Assembly (NCBI GenBank): GCA_023402355.1
Contig: JAEXCG010000105.1
Location: 1-17,032, forward strand
Direction: 5' to 3'
From: Bacillota bacterium
GTDB lineage: Bacteria; Bacillota; Clostridia; Christensenellales; Aristaeellaceae
DNA length: 17,032 nt
Below the pieces are notes generated by a model, which saw nothing but the letters and a program-made list of their open reading frames with translations, searched no databases and was not told where the DNA came from. This document shows, in pieces, positions 6,474 through 13,712 of the stretch. Positions within the stretch are counted from its first letter, which is position 1; each line of letters opens with the position of its first letter. Position numbers and translations under genes: made by a program.

Positions 6474-7340
6474 TTAGCCCTTCAGTCCCTGAATGCTGAT
6501 GCCCTCCACCAGCTGACGCTGGAAGAAGAAGAAGATCACAAGAATCGGCACGAGCGAAAGCACGGACATGGCGAAGGTCGCGCCAAAGTCCGTTCCGGCG
6601 CTGTCGGAGAAGAGCTTCAGCGCATAGGCGACGGTGTACGTCTGCGGCGAGTTCAGATAGAGCAGCGAGCCCATGAAGTCGCCCCAGGAGTTGATGAACG
6701 TCAGAATGCCCACCGTCACCACGGCGGGGACGATCATCGGCAGCAGGATGCGCGCAAAGATGCCGTACCAGCTGCACCCGTCGATGGTCGCCGCCTCGTC
6801 CATGTCGCGGGGAATGCCGCGCACGAACTGCATCACCAGGAAGATGTCAAAAGCGCTGCCGAAGAAGGCCGGAACCGTCAGGGGCAGGTAGGTGCCGACC
6901 CAGCCCATCTTGTTGAACAGGATGAAGCGCGGGATCATCATCACCTGGCCCGGCAGCATCATGGTGATAATCATGGCCACGAACCAGAACTTGCGCCCCG
7001 GGAAGCGCAGGCGCGCCAGGCCAAAGGCCACGGCCGCCGCCGAAAGCGACGCGCCGATCGTCGAAAGCACGGCGATCAAAAGCGAGTTCTTAAAGTATAC
7101 ACCAAAACTGAGCCCGGCGAAACCCCGCCAGCCGTTAATGTAGTTTTCAACCGTAAAAGTTTCGGGAATCAGGTTGCCGACCGTCGTGAAGATTTCCGAG
7201 TTCGGCTTAAAGGAAGAAGAAAGCATCCAGATCAGCGGATAGAGCATCGCGACGCTCGTAAGGGTCACGAGCACGTGGTAAACGATGGTCACGGTCCTCT
7301 TTCTTCTCTTTACGCTGTGCGTGCGAATCGTCGTCGTCAT
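6474..7340 (-). CDS. Carbohydrate ABC transporter permease (MalG/AraQ-like)
   Basis: A 288-residue integral membrane subunit of a CUT1 sugar importer. It has about six hydrophobic segments and the cytoplasmic EAA loop DEAATIDGCSWYGIFARILLP (about residues 181-201) that docks the ATPase. The C-terminus LVEGISIQGLKG is typical of MalG-type permeases (usually ending in a GxxKG motif). The start at 7340 follows the upstream permease stop by one base. Its GGAGG lies inside the end of that gene, so the two are translationally coupled. It partners the permease at 7342-8241 and the binding protein at 8311-9588. No ATPase gene is present in the window; a shared MsmX-type ATPase elsewhere in the genome is likely. 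Confidence 0.95.
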   Translation of the reverse strand: MTTTIRTHSVKRRKRTVTIVYHVLVTLTSVAMLYPLIWMLSSSFKPNSEIFTTVGNLIPETFTVENYINGWRGFAGLSFGVYFKNSLLIAVLSTIGASLSAAAVAFGLARLRFPGRKFWFVAMIITMMLPGQVMMIPRFILFNKMGWVGTYLPLTVPAFFGSAFDIFLVMQFVRGIPRDMDEAATIDGCSWYGIFARILLPMIVPAVVTVGILTFINSWGDFMGSLLYLNSPQTYTVAYALKLFSDSAGTDFGATFAMSVLSLVPILVIFFFFQRQLVEGISIQGLKG

Positions 7341-7341
7341 C

Positions 7342-8241
7342 TTACTTCCCCTCCGATTCGTAATAGACCCACGCCGTGGAGGAACGGAAGATCAGCGCCG
7401 TAAAGGCCGCGATCACGATCAGCATGAACCAGGCCATGGCGCTGCCGTAGCCCATCTCGTAGTAGGTAAAGGCGCGGTTGTAAAGGTGCACGCCGTAATA
7501 CAGGGTGGTGTTGAGCGGTTTGCCCTGGGTGATCAGGTAGGAGGAATTGAACGCCTGGAAGGCGCCGATGGTCTGGTTGATCAGGTTGAAGAAGAAGATC
7601 GGGGTGATCATGGGCAGCACGATCTTGAAGAAGCGCCGCACCGGGCCGGCGCCGTCCACGATGGCCGCCTCGTGATAGCTCTGCGGCACATTTTTGAGCG
7701 CCGCCAGGAAGATCAGCATGGAGCTGCCGAACTGCCACACGCCCAGGCCGATCAGCACGCCCAGCGCCGTGTCGGGATTTGCCAGCCACTTGACCGGCTG
7801 CATGCCGAAAAGCGCGGTGATCTTGTTGATCGCGCCGTTGTAGGAGAAGAGCTGCTTCCAGGTCAGGGCAACGGCCACGCTGCCGCCCATGAGCGAGGGG
7901 ATGTAGAAGGCCGCGCGGTAAATCGGGGTCGCCTTGGTCGTGCGCGCGAGGATCAGCGCGACGCCCAGGGAGACCAGTAGCTTGATCGGCACCTGAATAA
8001 AGGCGAACTTAAAGGTGACCCAGAACGATTGCCAGAAATATTTATCCTCGAAGAACATCCGCTTGAAGTTTCCAAGCCCGATCCAGTGCGGCTCCGTCAG
8101 GACGTTGTAGTCCGTAAACGCCAGATAGAGCGACGTGAAGAAGGGGATGACGGTAAACGCGAACAAGCCGATGATGAAGGGGGCTATGAACACGTAACCG
8201 GCGACCTTTTCCTGACCGAGCGTCCTGCTCAGCTTACGCAT
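7342..8241 (-). CDS. Carbohydrate ABC transporter permease (MalF/UgpA-like)
   Basis: A 299-residue integral membrane subunit of the same CUT1 importer. The first membrane segment is at about residues 14-40, followed by the TDYN segment common in MalF/LplB-type permeases. The EAA loop is HEAAIVDGAGPVRRFFKIVLP (about 190-210). The start at 8241 has AAAGGAG with 9 nt spacing, and this ribosome binding site directly follows the T tract of the intercistronic terminator. Expression therefore depends on read-through from the binding-protein gene. The length is normal for the family. Confidence 0.95.
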   Translation of the reverse strand: MRKLSRTLGQEKVAGYVFIAPFIIGLFAFTVIPFFTSLYLAFTDYNVLTEPHWIGLGNFKRMFFEDKYFWQSFWVTFKFAFIQVPIKLLVSLGVALILARTTKATPIYRAAFYIPSLMGGSVAVALTWKQLFSYNGAINKITALFGMQPVKWLANPDTALGVLIGLGVWQFGSSMLIFLAALKNVPQSYHEAAIVDGAGPVRRFFKIVLPMITPIFFFNLINQTIGAFQAFNSSYLITQGKPLNTTLYYGVHLYNRAFTYYEMGYGSAMAWFMLIVIAAFTALIFRSSTAWVYYESEGK

Positions 8242-8257
8242 GCCGATTCACTCCTTT

Positions 8258-8294
8258 AAAAAAAGGGGAGGCCGCCGCGCAGGCGGCCTCCCCT
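8258..8294 (-). terminator. Intercistronic (partial) terminator between binding protein and permeases
   Basis: The arms 8264-8276 and 8282-8294 form a perfect 13-bp GC-rich stem with a 5-nt loop. On the minus strand seven T follow (8258-8264, the first of which is also the last stem pair). It lies 17 bases after the binding-protein stop and just before the permease ribosome binding site. This arrangement is known to give more binding-protein than permease mRNA. Confidence 0.88.
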
Positions 8295-8310
8295 AGCCGT
8301 TTGAATGGGT

Positions 8311-9588
8311 TTACTGCTGCTGCGCAGCTTTCAGGAGCAGGGCGTTCGCCTCGTCCATGAACTGCTGTGCCCAAGCCGTCAGGTCGTCCACCTGGCCGTA
8401 CTGCACGGCCTCGAAGTACTCGCCCATCAGGGCTTCCACTTCGCCGCTGGCCGCCGCGTCGGGCTTCATGATGGGCGAGGTCTTGCCCTCCTGGCCCAGG
8501 AAGTCCAGGTAGGCCGAGACCTTCTGGGAGGTCGCGTCCAGCTGCGGGTCGATGTGCTCGCGGATCACGCTGGAGATGGGCATCGCGCGGTCGATACCGA
8601 TGATGTCGAAGCAATCGGGATCGTTCGTGAAGAAGTTGATGAACTGGGCCGCCGCGTCCTTCACGGCAGAATTCTCGGAAACGGACCAGAACATGGAGGG
8701 CTTGAAGTACGCGGAGGGCATGGTCGCATCCGACGGGTCCGGCCAGCAGGCCAGTTCCAGCTCGCAGTTCGAGCCGTCCTGGTACGCCTGCAGCTCGTTG
8801 GTCCAGTGCCAGCTCGCCCAGTTGTCGCTCACCATCGCGTCAAAGGCCGTGGTCTGGGAGGTCTCGCCCACGTCCAGGCACCAGCCCGCGGCGACGGCGT
8901 CCAGGCGTCCCTGCCAGGTCCGCACGATGTACGCCGGGTCGTCGAAGCCCAGGCCGTTGCCTTCGTCGTTGAACAGCTGCAGGCCGTAGGCGCGGAGCAG
9001 GTTGCGCAGCGCGTCCTTGCCCACGAGGGTGTCCTGCGTGCGGCCGGTCTTCTCGTAGACCTGCGCGGCCAGCTCAGCGAAGCCCTCCAGGGTGGGCTCC
9101 AGCGGCATTTCGAGGCCCGCCTCGTCCAGCACGTCCTTGCGGTAGAAGGTCGCCAGGGCGTTGGTGCCGGTGGAAAGCGCGTAGATCTTGTCGCCCACCT
9201 GGCCGCTGGTCAGCACGGACTCGGCCACGTTGCTCACGTCGATCGCGCCGGACTCGAAGTAGGGGGTCAGGTCCGCCAGCACGCCGCTCTGCGCGTACTG
9301 CGTGAGGTACTGATAGTCCATCTGGATGACGTCGGGCATCAGGCCGCCGGCAACCTGCGTCGCCAGCTTGCTCCAGTAGCCGTCCCAGGAGGTAAACTCG
9401 GGCTCGACCTTGATGTTCGGGTACTTTTCCTCGAACTTCTGAATGGCGGCCATCGTCAGATCGTGACGGGTCTGAGAGCCCCACCAGGTCACGCGCAGGG
9501 TGACGGGCTCCTCGGCCAGGGCCGCTGCCGGCAGCATCGCCGTGCACAGGAGCATCACAACCGTGAGGATGGAAAGGAAACGTTTCAT
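8311..9588 (-). CDS. Extracellular sugar-binding protein of the ABC importer (family 1 SBP)
   Basis: A 425-residue secreted solute-binding protein that captures the sugar or glycoside and delivers it to the two permeases. The start at 9588 (MKRFLS) is chosen over a longer frame because GGAGG lies 10 nt upstream and a typical signal peptide begins there: a short basic head, a hydrophobic core to about residue 24, and the cleavage site ALA|EE after A25. The mature part begins with the family pattern VTLRVTWWG, followed by KFEEKYPNIKVEPEF. The only cysteine in the signal region (C15, context MLLC) does not fit a lipobox, so lipid anchoring is not supported, unusual for a Gram-positive importer. 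It is the first gene of the leftward operon under the promoter at 9622-9649. Confidence 0.93.
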   Translation of the reverse strand: MKRFLSILTVVMLLCTAMLPAAALAEEPVTLRVTWWGSQTRHDLTMAAIQKFEEKYPNIKVEPEFTSWDGYWSKLATQVAGGLMPDVIQMDYQYLTQYAQSGVLADLTPYFESGAIDVSNVAESVLTSGQVGDKIYALSTGTNALATFYRKDVLDEAGLEMPLEPTLEGFAELAAQVYEKTGRTQDTLVGKDALRNLLRAYGLQLFNDEGNGLGFDDPAYIVRTWQGRLDAVAAGWCLDVGETSQTTAFDAMVSDNWASWHWTNELQAYQDGSNCELELACWPDPSDATMPSAYFKPSMFWSVSENSAVKDAAAQFINFFTNDPDCFDIIGIDRAMPISSVIREHIDPQLDATSQKVSAYLDFLGQEGKTSPIMKPDAAASGEVEALMGEYFEAVQYGQVDDLTAWAQQFMDEANALLLKAAQQQ

Positions 9589-9621
9589 GCGGGGTGCACC
9601 TCCGTTTTGATTGTTGATTTC

Positions 9622-9649
9622 ATTATAGCGATTCTTCCATGAATGAAAA
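9622..9649 (-). promoter_or_regulatory. Promoter of the sugar-uptake/oxidoreductase operon
   Basis: On the minus strand TATAAT (9622-9627) matches the -10 consensus, and TTTTCA (9644-9649) lies 16 bp upstream as a weak -35 (4 of 6). A strong -10 with a poor -35 is typical of activator-dependent promoters and fits control by the adjacent response regulator. Transcription would start near 9615, ahead of the binding-protein ribosome binding site. Confidence 0.75.
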
Positions 9650-9666
9650 TGCAAATATCAGACACA

Positions 9667-9692
9667 TTTGAACACTTTTTCGGCATTTTGAA
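9667..9692 (-). promoter_or_regulatory. Direct repeats upstream of the operon promoter, candidate activator site
   Basis: On the minus strand TTCAAA occurs at 9687-9692 and 9667-9672, exactly 20 bp (about two helical turns) apart and 17 bp upstream of the -35. Proteins with AraC-type DNA-binding domains often use direct repeats of this spacing. The neighbouring response regulator is the obvious candidate. Support is pattern only. Confidence 0.35.
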
Positions 9693-9720
9693 TAGAATCG
9701 CGGCGGGCGTCCCGTCAAAT

Positions 9721-9758
9721 AAGCAAAACGCGCCGGTTCATTCTCCCCGTGCGCGTTT
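9721..9758 (-). terminator. Probable terminator of the kinase/response-regulator unit
   Basis: On the minus strand AAACGCGC (9751-9758) pairs with GCGCGTTT (9726-9733). An inner CGG/CCG adds three pairs past a bulged A. The stem is followed by TGCTTATTT. It lies 18 bases past the response-regulator stop and ahead of the next promoter. Confidence 0.55.
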
Positions 9759-9776
9759 CGCCTGCGGCGTTCCTAT

Positions 9777-10811
9777 TTACTTCCTGCGGGCCTCCTCGAG
9801 GGAGACGCGGTATTCCTTGGGCGTCATGCCCGTGTACTTGCGGAATACCTGGCTGAAATAGTGCGGGTTGTTGCCAAGGCCCACCCGCTCCGCGATTTCG
9901 TAGCTGTGCAGCGCGCCGTCCGTGGCCATGAGCATCTTGGCCCGCTCCATGCGCACCTCCAGCAGGTAGGCGCTGAACTTGCGGCCCATGGCGCGGGTGA
10001 ACTCCCGCCCAATGTAGTCCGCGTTCATGTACACCACGTTGTCGGCCATGTATTGCAGCGAGAGCGCCTCGTCCGCGCAGTGCGCCTTGACGTAATCCGT
10101 CATCTGCCTCACGAAGCCGCGCGCGCCCCCGCTCTCGCCCCGCAGGCGGTAGAGGCTGCTCGCGATCAGCCGCTCTAAGGATTCCTGCTGCGAAAACGCG
10201 CCCATGATGACGTTCAGCTTCCATTCCGCCTGCCCGCCGCCCAGGCTGGAGGTGACGATGGAGACCAGCGCCTCCCTAAGAAGGCTTGGGTCCTCGGCGG
10301 TCTTGGCGATCTCGCAGACCTGCCGCTCCATCTGGGCGATGTCAAGGGCGCTCTCGCGCAGCTCGCCAAGCTTCTCTACCAGCGTCTTCACCCGCGCCTG
10401 ACGCTCTCCGTTCAGATGGAGCACGTGCCTGCGCTCCTTATCGATGGCGCGGCAGGCGCGCACGAGCGCCTGCTCCAGCTCCTCCCGGGCGCAGGGCTTG
10501 AGCAGGTATTCCATGACCCCGGCGCGCACCGCCTGCTGCGCGTAGGCGAACGTGTCGTAGCCCGAAAGGATGATGGCGCGAAGCCTCGGGTGCAGCGACA
10601 TGGCGCGCTCCACCAGCTCCAGCCCGTCCATGCCCGGCATGCGCACGTCCGTGACCAATATGTCCGGCATGTCGTCCATCATGCTGTCCAGCGCGGCGAT
10701 CGCGTTGGGGCACGAGGCGGTCAGGGAAAGGTCGAGTCCTTCCCAATCGATCATCCGCTCCAGCCCTTCGCGGATGATCTGTTCGTCGTCCACCAGCAGC
10801 AGCTTGTACAT
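9777..10811 (-). CDS. YesN-like response regulator, receiver plus AraC-type DNA-binding domain
   Basis: A 344-residue cytosolic transcription factor, the partner of the sensor kinase 15 nt upstream. The receiver domain (about 1-120) has the acidic pair D8-D9, the phospho-acceptor D55 (in TDVRMPGMDG), S83 and K105 (LLKPC). A linker of about 120 residues follows. Two AraC-type helix-turn-helix units lie at about 250-338, ending in YTGMTPKEYR. The ATG at 10811 has AGGAGG upstream with an 11-nt spacer. Family members sit beside CUT1 sugar transporters and activate them in response to an extracellular sugar. Here the gene ends just upstream of the transporter promoter at 9622-9649, its likely target. 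Confidence 0.94.
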   Translation of the reverse strand: MYKLLLVDDEQIIREGLERMIDWEGLDLSLTASCPNAIAALDSMMDDMPDILVTDVRMPGMDGLELVERAMSLHPRLRAIILSGYDTFAYAQQAVRAGVMEYLLKPCAREELEQALVRACRAIDKERRHVLHLNGERQARVKTLVEKLGELRESALDIAQMERQVCEIAKTAEDPSLLREALVSIVTSSLGGGQAEWKLNVIMGAFSQQESLERLIASSLYRLRGESGGARGFVRQMTDYVKAHCADEALSLQYMADNVVYMNADYIGREFTRAMGRKFSAYLLEVRMERAKMLMATDGALHSYEIAERVGLGNNPHYFSQVFRKYTGMTPKEYRVSLEEARRK

Positions 10812-10826
10812 GCCTGTCCCTTCCTC

Positions 10827-12590
10827 CTATTCTTCCGGCTGCGGCCCCGCGCCGCGCGTGTCCGGCAGGTGTACGATCACGCGGGTGCGCCCCCGCTCGT
10901 TTTTGACCCGCAGGCCATAGTCCGGCCCGAAGGCGTACTGCACGCGCCTGTGGATGTTGCGCAGGCCGATGCCCAGTCCCTCCGGCCGGATCTCCCCGCT
11001 CTCCAGCTTGCTTAAGATGTCCTCGTCGATGCCCGGGCCGTTGTCCTCCACCGAGACGTCGACGCCGCCCTGCACGGCGCACGCGCCGATGCGGATGACG
11101 CAGGTGTCGAGCATCTCCTCCGCCGCGTGGTGCACCGCGTTTTCCACCAGCGGCTGCAGGGTCATCGCGGGGATGCGGCAGGACAGGAAAGCGTCCCCCA
11201 CGTCGTATTCCACCCGCAGGCGGTCGCCGTAGCGGATGAGCTGAATGCGCAGGTATTCCCGCGTGAACTGCAAGTCCTCCGCCACGGTCACGATGTCCCG
11301 CTTGTCGCTGAGGGAGGCGCGCAGCATCTTGCCCAGCGCGTCGGTCATCGTGGCGATGCGTTCGTCCTCCGCACTCTGCGCCAGACAGTAGATGGACTCC
11401 AGCGTGTTGTACAGGAAGTGCGGCCGCACCTGCGCGCGCAGCTGCTGCATCTGTTTTTCCTGAAGCGTCCGCTGCTTTTCGCTGTTGTCCCGCGTGATGC
11501 GGTCGTAGTCGCGCGTCATCTTGTCAAAGTGCCTGTGCAGCTTGCCGATCTCGTCGCGCCGGTCCAGATACGGGCTCCTTTCCTCCGGCACGGGAACCCC
11601 GCTGGCGGCAAAGGCGTCGAACTTGTCCACAAGAATTTTCAGGTGCCGGACGATGCTGGAAATCAGCCATGCGCTCACAAAGAGCGAAAGCAGGATCGCC
11701 GCCACCAGCACGCCCATCGTCAGGCGCGCCGCGGAGCGGATCGTGGCGTTGATCGCGCTGTAATCCACCAGCGTCACGTAGCGCCAGCCGTTGGGCGCGG
11801 TGTAGCGCACGCAGAGCACGTCCTGCCCGTCCATGCGCATGTACACGTAGCCGTCCTCGCCCGCCGCGAGGCTGTCCACCTGCGCGTCGCTGGCGTAAAG
11901 GCAGGTGTCCCCGCTGTAGATGGCGCAGGAAAGCGGGCTGCCGAGCTGCGCCATGCCGGCGCGGTGCTTTTCCACCAGCCCGTTAAGGTCCATCTCGATC
12001 AGCATCGTCGCCAGCGGATCGAGCGTGAAGTCCTTGATTTCGCGGATCTCGCGCAGCAGGAACAGCCGCGCCGGTTCGCCCGCCTCCGCCAGCCAGACCT
12101 CCCGGCCGTTCCGCCCGGACGCGTATACGACCCGTTCCTCCGTCAGCTCGTCGGCGGTGGAGGCGTGCCCGAACGCCTGGTTGAACGTCATGCCGCCCGC
12201 GGTCTTGAGCTGCAGCGTGACGGCGCTTGTGAACCAGATGCTAAAGTAGCTCATCCGTTCGGCAACCGCCTGACGCGCCCGAATCCAAGTCATCGCGCCC
12301 GAGGGCTTCTCCTTCATCACAGAGAGGTTCTCCTGCAGCACGTTGTCCGCCAGGATGCGGTAGGAAAGCTCCTCGATGTCCTCCAGCTCCGCCTGAACCC
12401 GGTTTGCAAAGATCGTAATCATCTGCACGCTGCTCTTGTAGAGCTGGTCGTCGTACGCCGCGTAGGGGATGCGCAGCGTCGCAAACGCGCTGGCGCCCAC
12501 GAGCCCCATCGCGATCAGCAGAATCAGCAGGAACTTTGTCCGCAGGCGCAGGTTCGCGAGCCTGCCCGAAATCCTCTGGATCAAGCGCAT
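10827..12590 (-). CDS. YesM-like membrane sensor histidine kinase
   Basis: A 587-residue sensor. The N-terminal helix (about 20-39) and a second helix (about 289-314) bracket an extracellular sensing domain of about 250 residues. A HAMP linker follows (about 315-368), then the His_kinase domain with the phospho-acceptor H391 in RPHFLYN. The ATP-binding domain has its N-box at N484 (PLVENAVHH), then EDNGPG (515-520) and GLGIGL (538-543). The ATG at 12590 has GGAGG only about 5 nt upstream. It probably senses the sugar directly or through the binding protein and phosphorylates D55 of the adjacent response regulator; this follows from family and context. Confidence 0.94.
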   Translation of the reverse strand: MRLIQRISGRLANLRLRTKFLLILLIAMGLVGASAFATLRIPYAAYDDQLYKSSVQMITIFANRVQAELEDIEELSYRILADNVLQENLSVMKEKPSGAMTWIRARQAVAERMSYFSIWFTSAVTLQLKTAGGMTFNQAFGHASTADELTEERVVYASGRNGREVWLAEAGEPARLFLLREIREIKDFTLDPLATMLIEMDLNGLVEKHRAGMAQLGSPLSCAIYSGDTCLYASDAQVDSLAAGEDGYVYMRMDGQDVLCVRYTAPNGWRYVTLVDYSAINATIRSAARLTMGVLVAAILLSLFVSAWLISSIVRHLKILVDKFDAFAASGVPVPEERSPYLDRRDEIGKLHRHFDKMTRDYDRITRDNSEKQRTLQEKQMQQLRAQVRPHFLYNTLESIYCLAQSAEDERIATMTDALGKMLRASLSDKRDIVTVAEDLQFTREYLRIQLIRYGDRLRVEYDVGDAFLSCRIPAMTLQPLVENAVHHAAEEMLDTCVIRIGACAVQGGVDVSVEDNGPGIDEDILSKLESGEIRPEGLGIGLRNIHRRVQYAFGPDYGLRVKNERGRTRVIVHLPDTRGAGPQPEE

Positions 12591-12768
12591 CTTCCCTCCG
12601 TACAGCCGCCGCGCGGGCGTCGGGGCCCGCGTGCGGAAAGCTATAAGTTCTTTGTCATCCCGCGATGGATGCTTCGGAGCCTGCCCTAGGCCCCGATTGC
12701 TTCCATCGCTTCTTTCATTTGAGGCGTCACAAAACGTATGATTTTAGACAATCCCCCGTCTGCGCGGC
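12591..12768 (-). other. Intergenic leader of the kinase gene with a GC hairpin
   Basis: 178 bases between the AraC regulator stop and the kinase start. A 7-bp stem (12612-12618 with 12625-12631) lies 22 bases before the kinase ATG, without a T tract. I see no convincing -35/-10 pair, and no clear terminator after the AraC gene, so read-through from it is possible. Confidence 0.35.
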
Positions 12769-13602
12769 TCACGGCTCGTCCGGCCGGGGCGCGGTCGCCG
12801 CCTGAGCGCCCCTTTGCTGCTGGCGGAATTGCAGCGGCGTCACGCCGAACTGCGCGCGAAACCTGCGCACGAAGTTGCTCACGTCCCCGTAGCCGCACTG
12901 AGAGGAAATCTCCAGCACCGTAAGCTCGGTCTTGAGCAGCAGCACCTTGGCGTGGGCAAGCCGGCTCTGGGTGACGTACTGCATGGGGCTCATGCCCACG
13001 TGCCTGCGAAAGTGCGCGGAAAGGCAGCCGGGGCTGACGTGAAACTTCGCCGCCAGACCGCCCAGCGAAAACCTGTCCGCAAACGAGCGGTCCAGCTCGT
13101 CCAAAATCTGCTGCACCGGCAGAAACGAATCCTCCGGAGCCAGAGGGAACATGTCCGGGCGAAGCGCCAGGGCGTCGGCCAGCACCAGCGTCATCAGCGC
13201 CTCGATGCGCTCGTCCATGTACGCGCCCCCGCGCTCCGCCGCGTCCCTCAGCAGGGAAAAGTACGTGTCGAAGCGCGGCTTGTCCGCCCCGACCGAAAGC
13301 ACGTAGGGAAAGGGCTCCCCATGGAAGCGGAAGACCGAAAGCAGCCGCGCGTCGTTGTGGAACGCCCGCATCTGTGTGGGCGGGATGAGCAGGTAGTACC
13401 GCCGGTAGACGTCCGAAATCATGCGCGTGGCGTGCTCGTCAAACTGGTTGAGGAACACCAGCGAACCCGCACCCACCCGGTAGTCCTTGCCCCGGATGCT
13501 CAGCAGCACCGCGCCGTCCTGCACGTAGAGCAGCTCGTAGTACACGTGCGTGTGGCTGCCATGGGTCAGCGGGCGGTCGCTGAAGACGATCTCAAAGGGC
13601 AC
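12769..13602 (-). CDS. AraC family transcriptional regulator with N-terminal cupin-like sensor domain
   Basis: A 277-residue one-component regulator. The N-terminal half (about 1-95) has the AraC-type ligand-binding pattern HTHVYYELLYVQDG, expected to bind a small molecule. The C-terminal half carries two helix-turn-helix units: LGGLAAKFHVSPGCLSAHF (about 180-198), and one at about 229-253 followed by QFGVTPLQFR. The start is GTG at 13600-13602, supported by GGAGG 9 nt upstream. It is transcribed divergently from the flavin oxidoreductase operon at 13713 and very likely controls it. An effect on the downstream two-component genes is also possible. Confidence 0.92.
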   Translation of the reverse strand: MPFEIVFSDRPLTHGSHTHVYYELLYVQDGAVLLSIRGKDYRVGAGSLVFLNQFDEHATRMISDVYRRYYLLIPPTQMRAFHNDARLLSVFRFHGEPFPYVLSVGADKPRFDTYFSLLRDAAERGGAYMDERIEALMTLVLADALALRPDMFPLAPEDSFLPVQQILDELDRSFADRFSLGGLAAKFHVSPGCLSAHFRRHVGMSPMQYVTQSRLAHAKVLLLKTELTVLEISSQCGYGDVSNFVRRFRAQFGVTPLQFRQQQRGAQAATAPRPDEP

Positions 13603-13635
13603 GGCTTTCGACCTCCGATGCGATTTTACATATTT

Positions 13636-13653
13636 TCAGCGCGAATCAGCGCG
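13636..13653. promoter_or_regulatory. Tandem 8-bp repeats in the divergent promoter region, candidate operator
   Basis: TCAGCGCG occurs at 13636-13643 and 13646-13653, one helical turn (10 bp) apart, in the 110-bp gap between the AraC gene and the redox operon. A possible -10 (TATCAT) for the rightward operon is at 13675-13680 without a clear -35, as expected for an activator-dependent promoter. The function is inferred from position. Confidence 0.35.
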
Positions 13654-13712
13654 TTTTTCGCCGCCTTTGTACTTTATCATAGACTCATGAAAAACGCAAG
13701 GAGGACACGGCC

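Noticed and set aside
11127..12689. 520-codon open frame on the plus strand
   Set aside because: Antisense to the sensor kinase, which has all kinase motifs; the composition is that of a high-GC shadow frame.
12686..12767. Peptide tail ending SKIIRFVTPQMKEAMEAIGA on the minus strand after the AraC stop
   Set aside because: It looks protein-like and is more AT-rich than its surroundings, but it is too short, has no start with a ribosome binding site, and continues upstream only as an out-of-frame shadow of the AraC gene. A gene remnant cannot be excluded.
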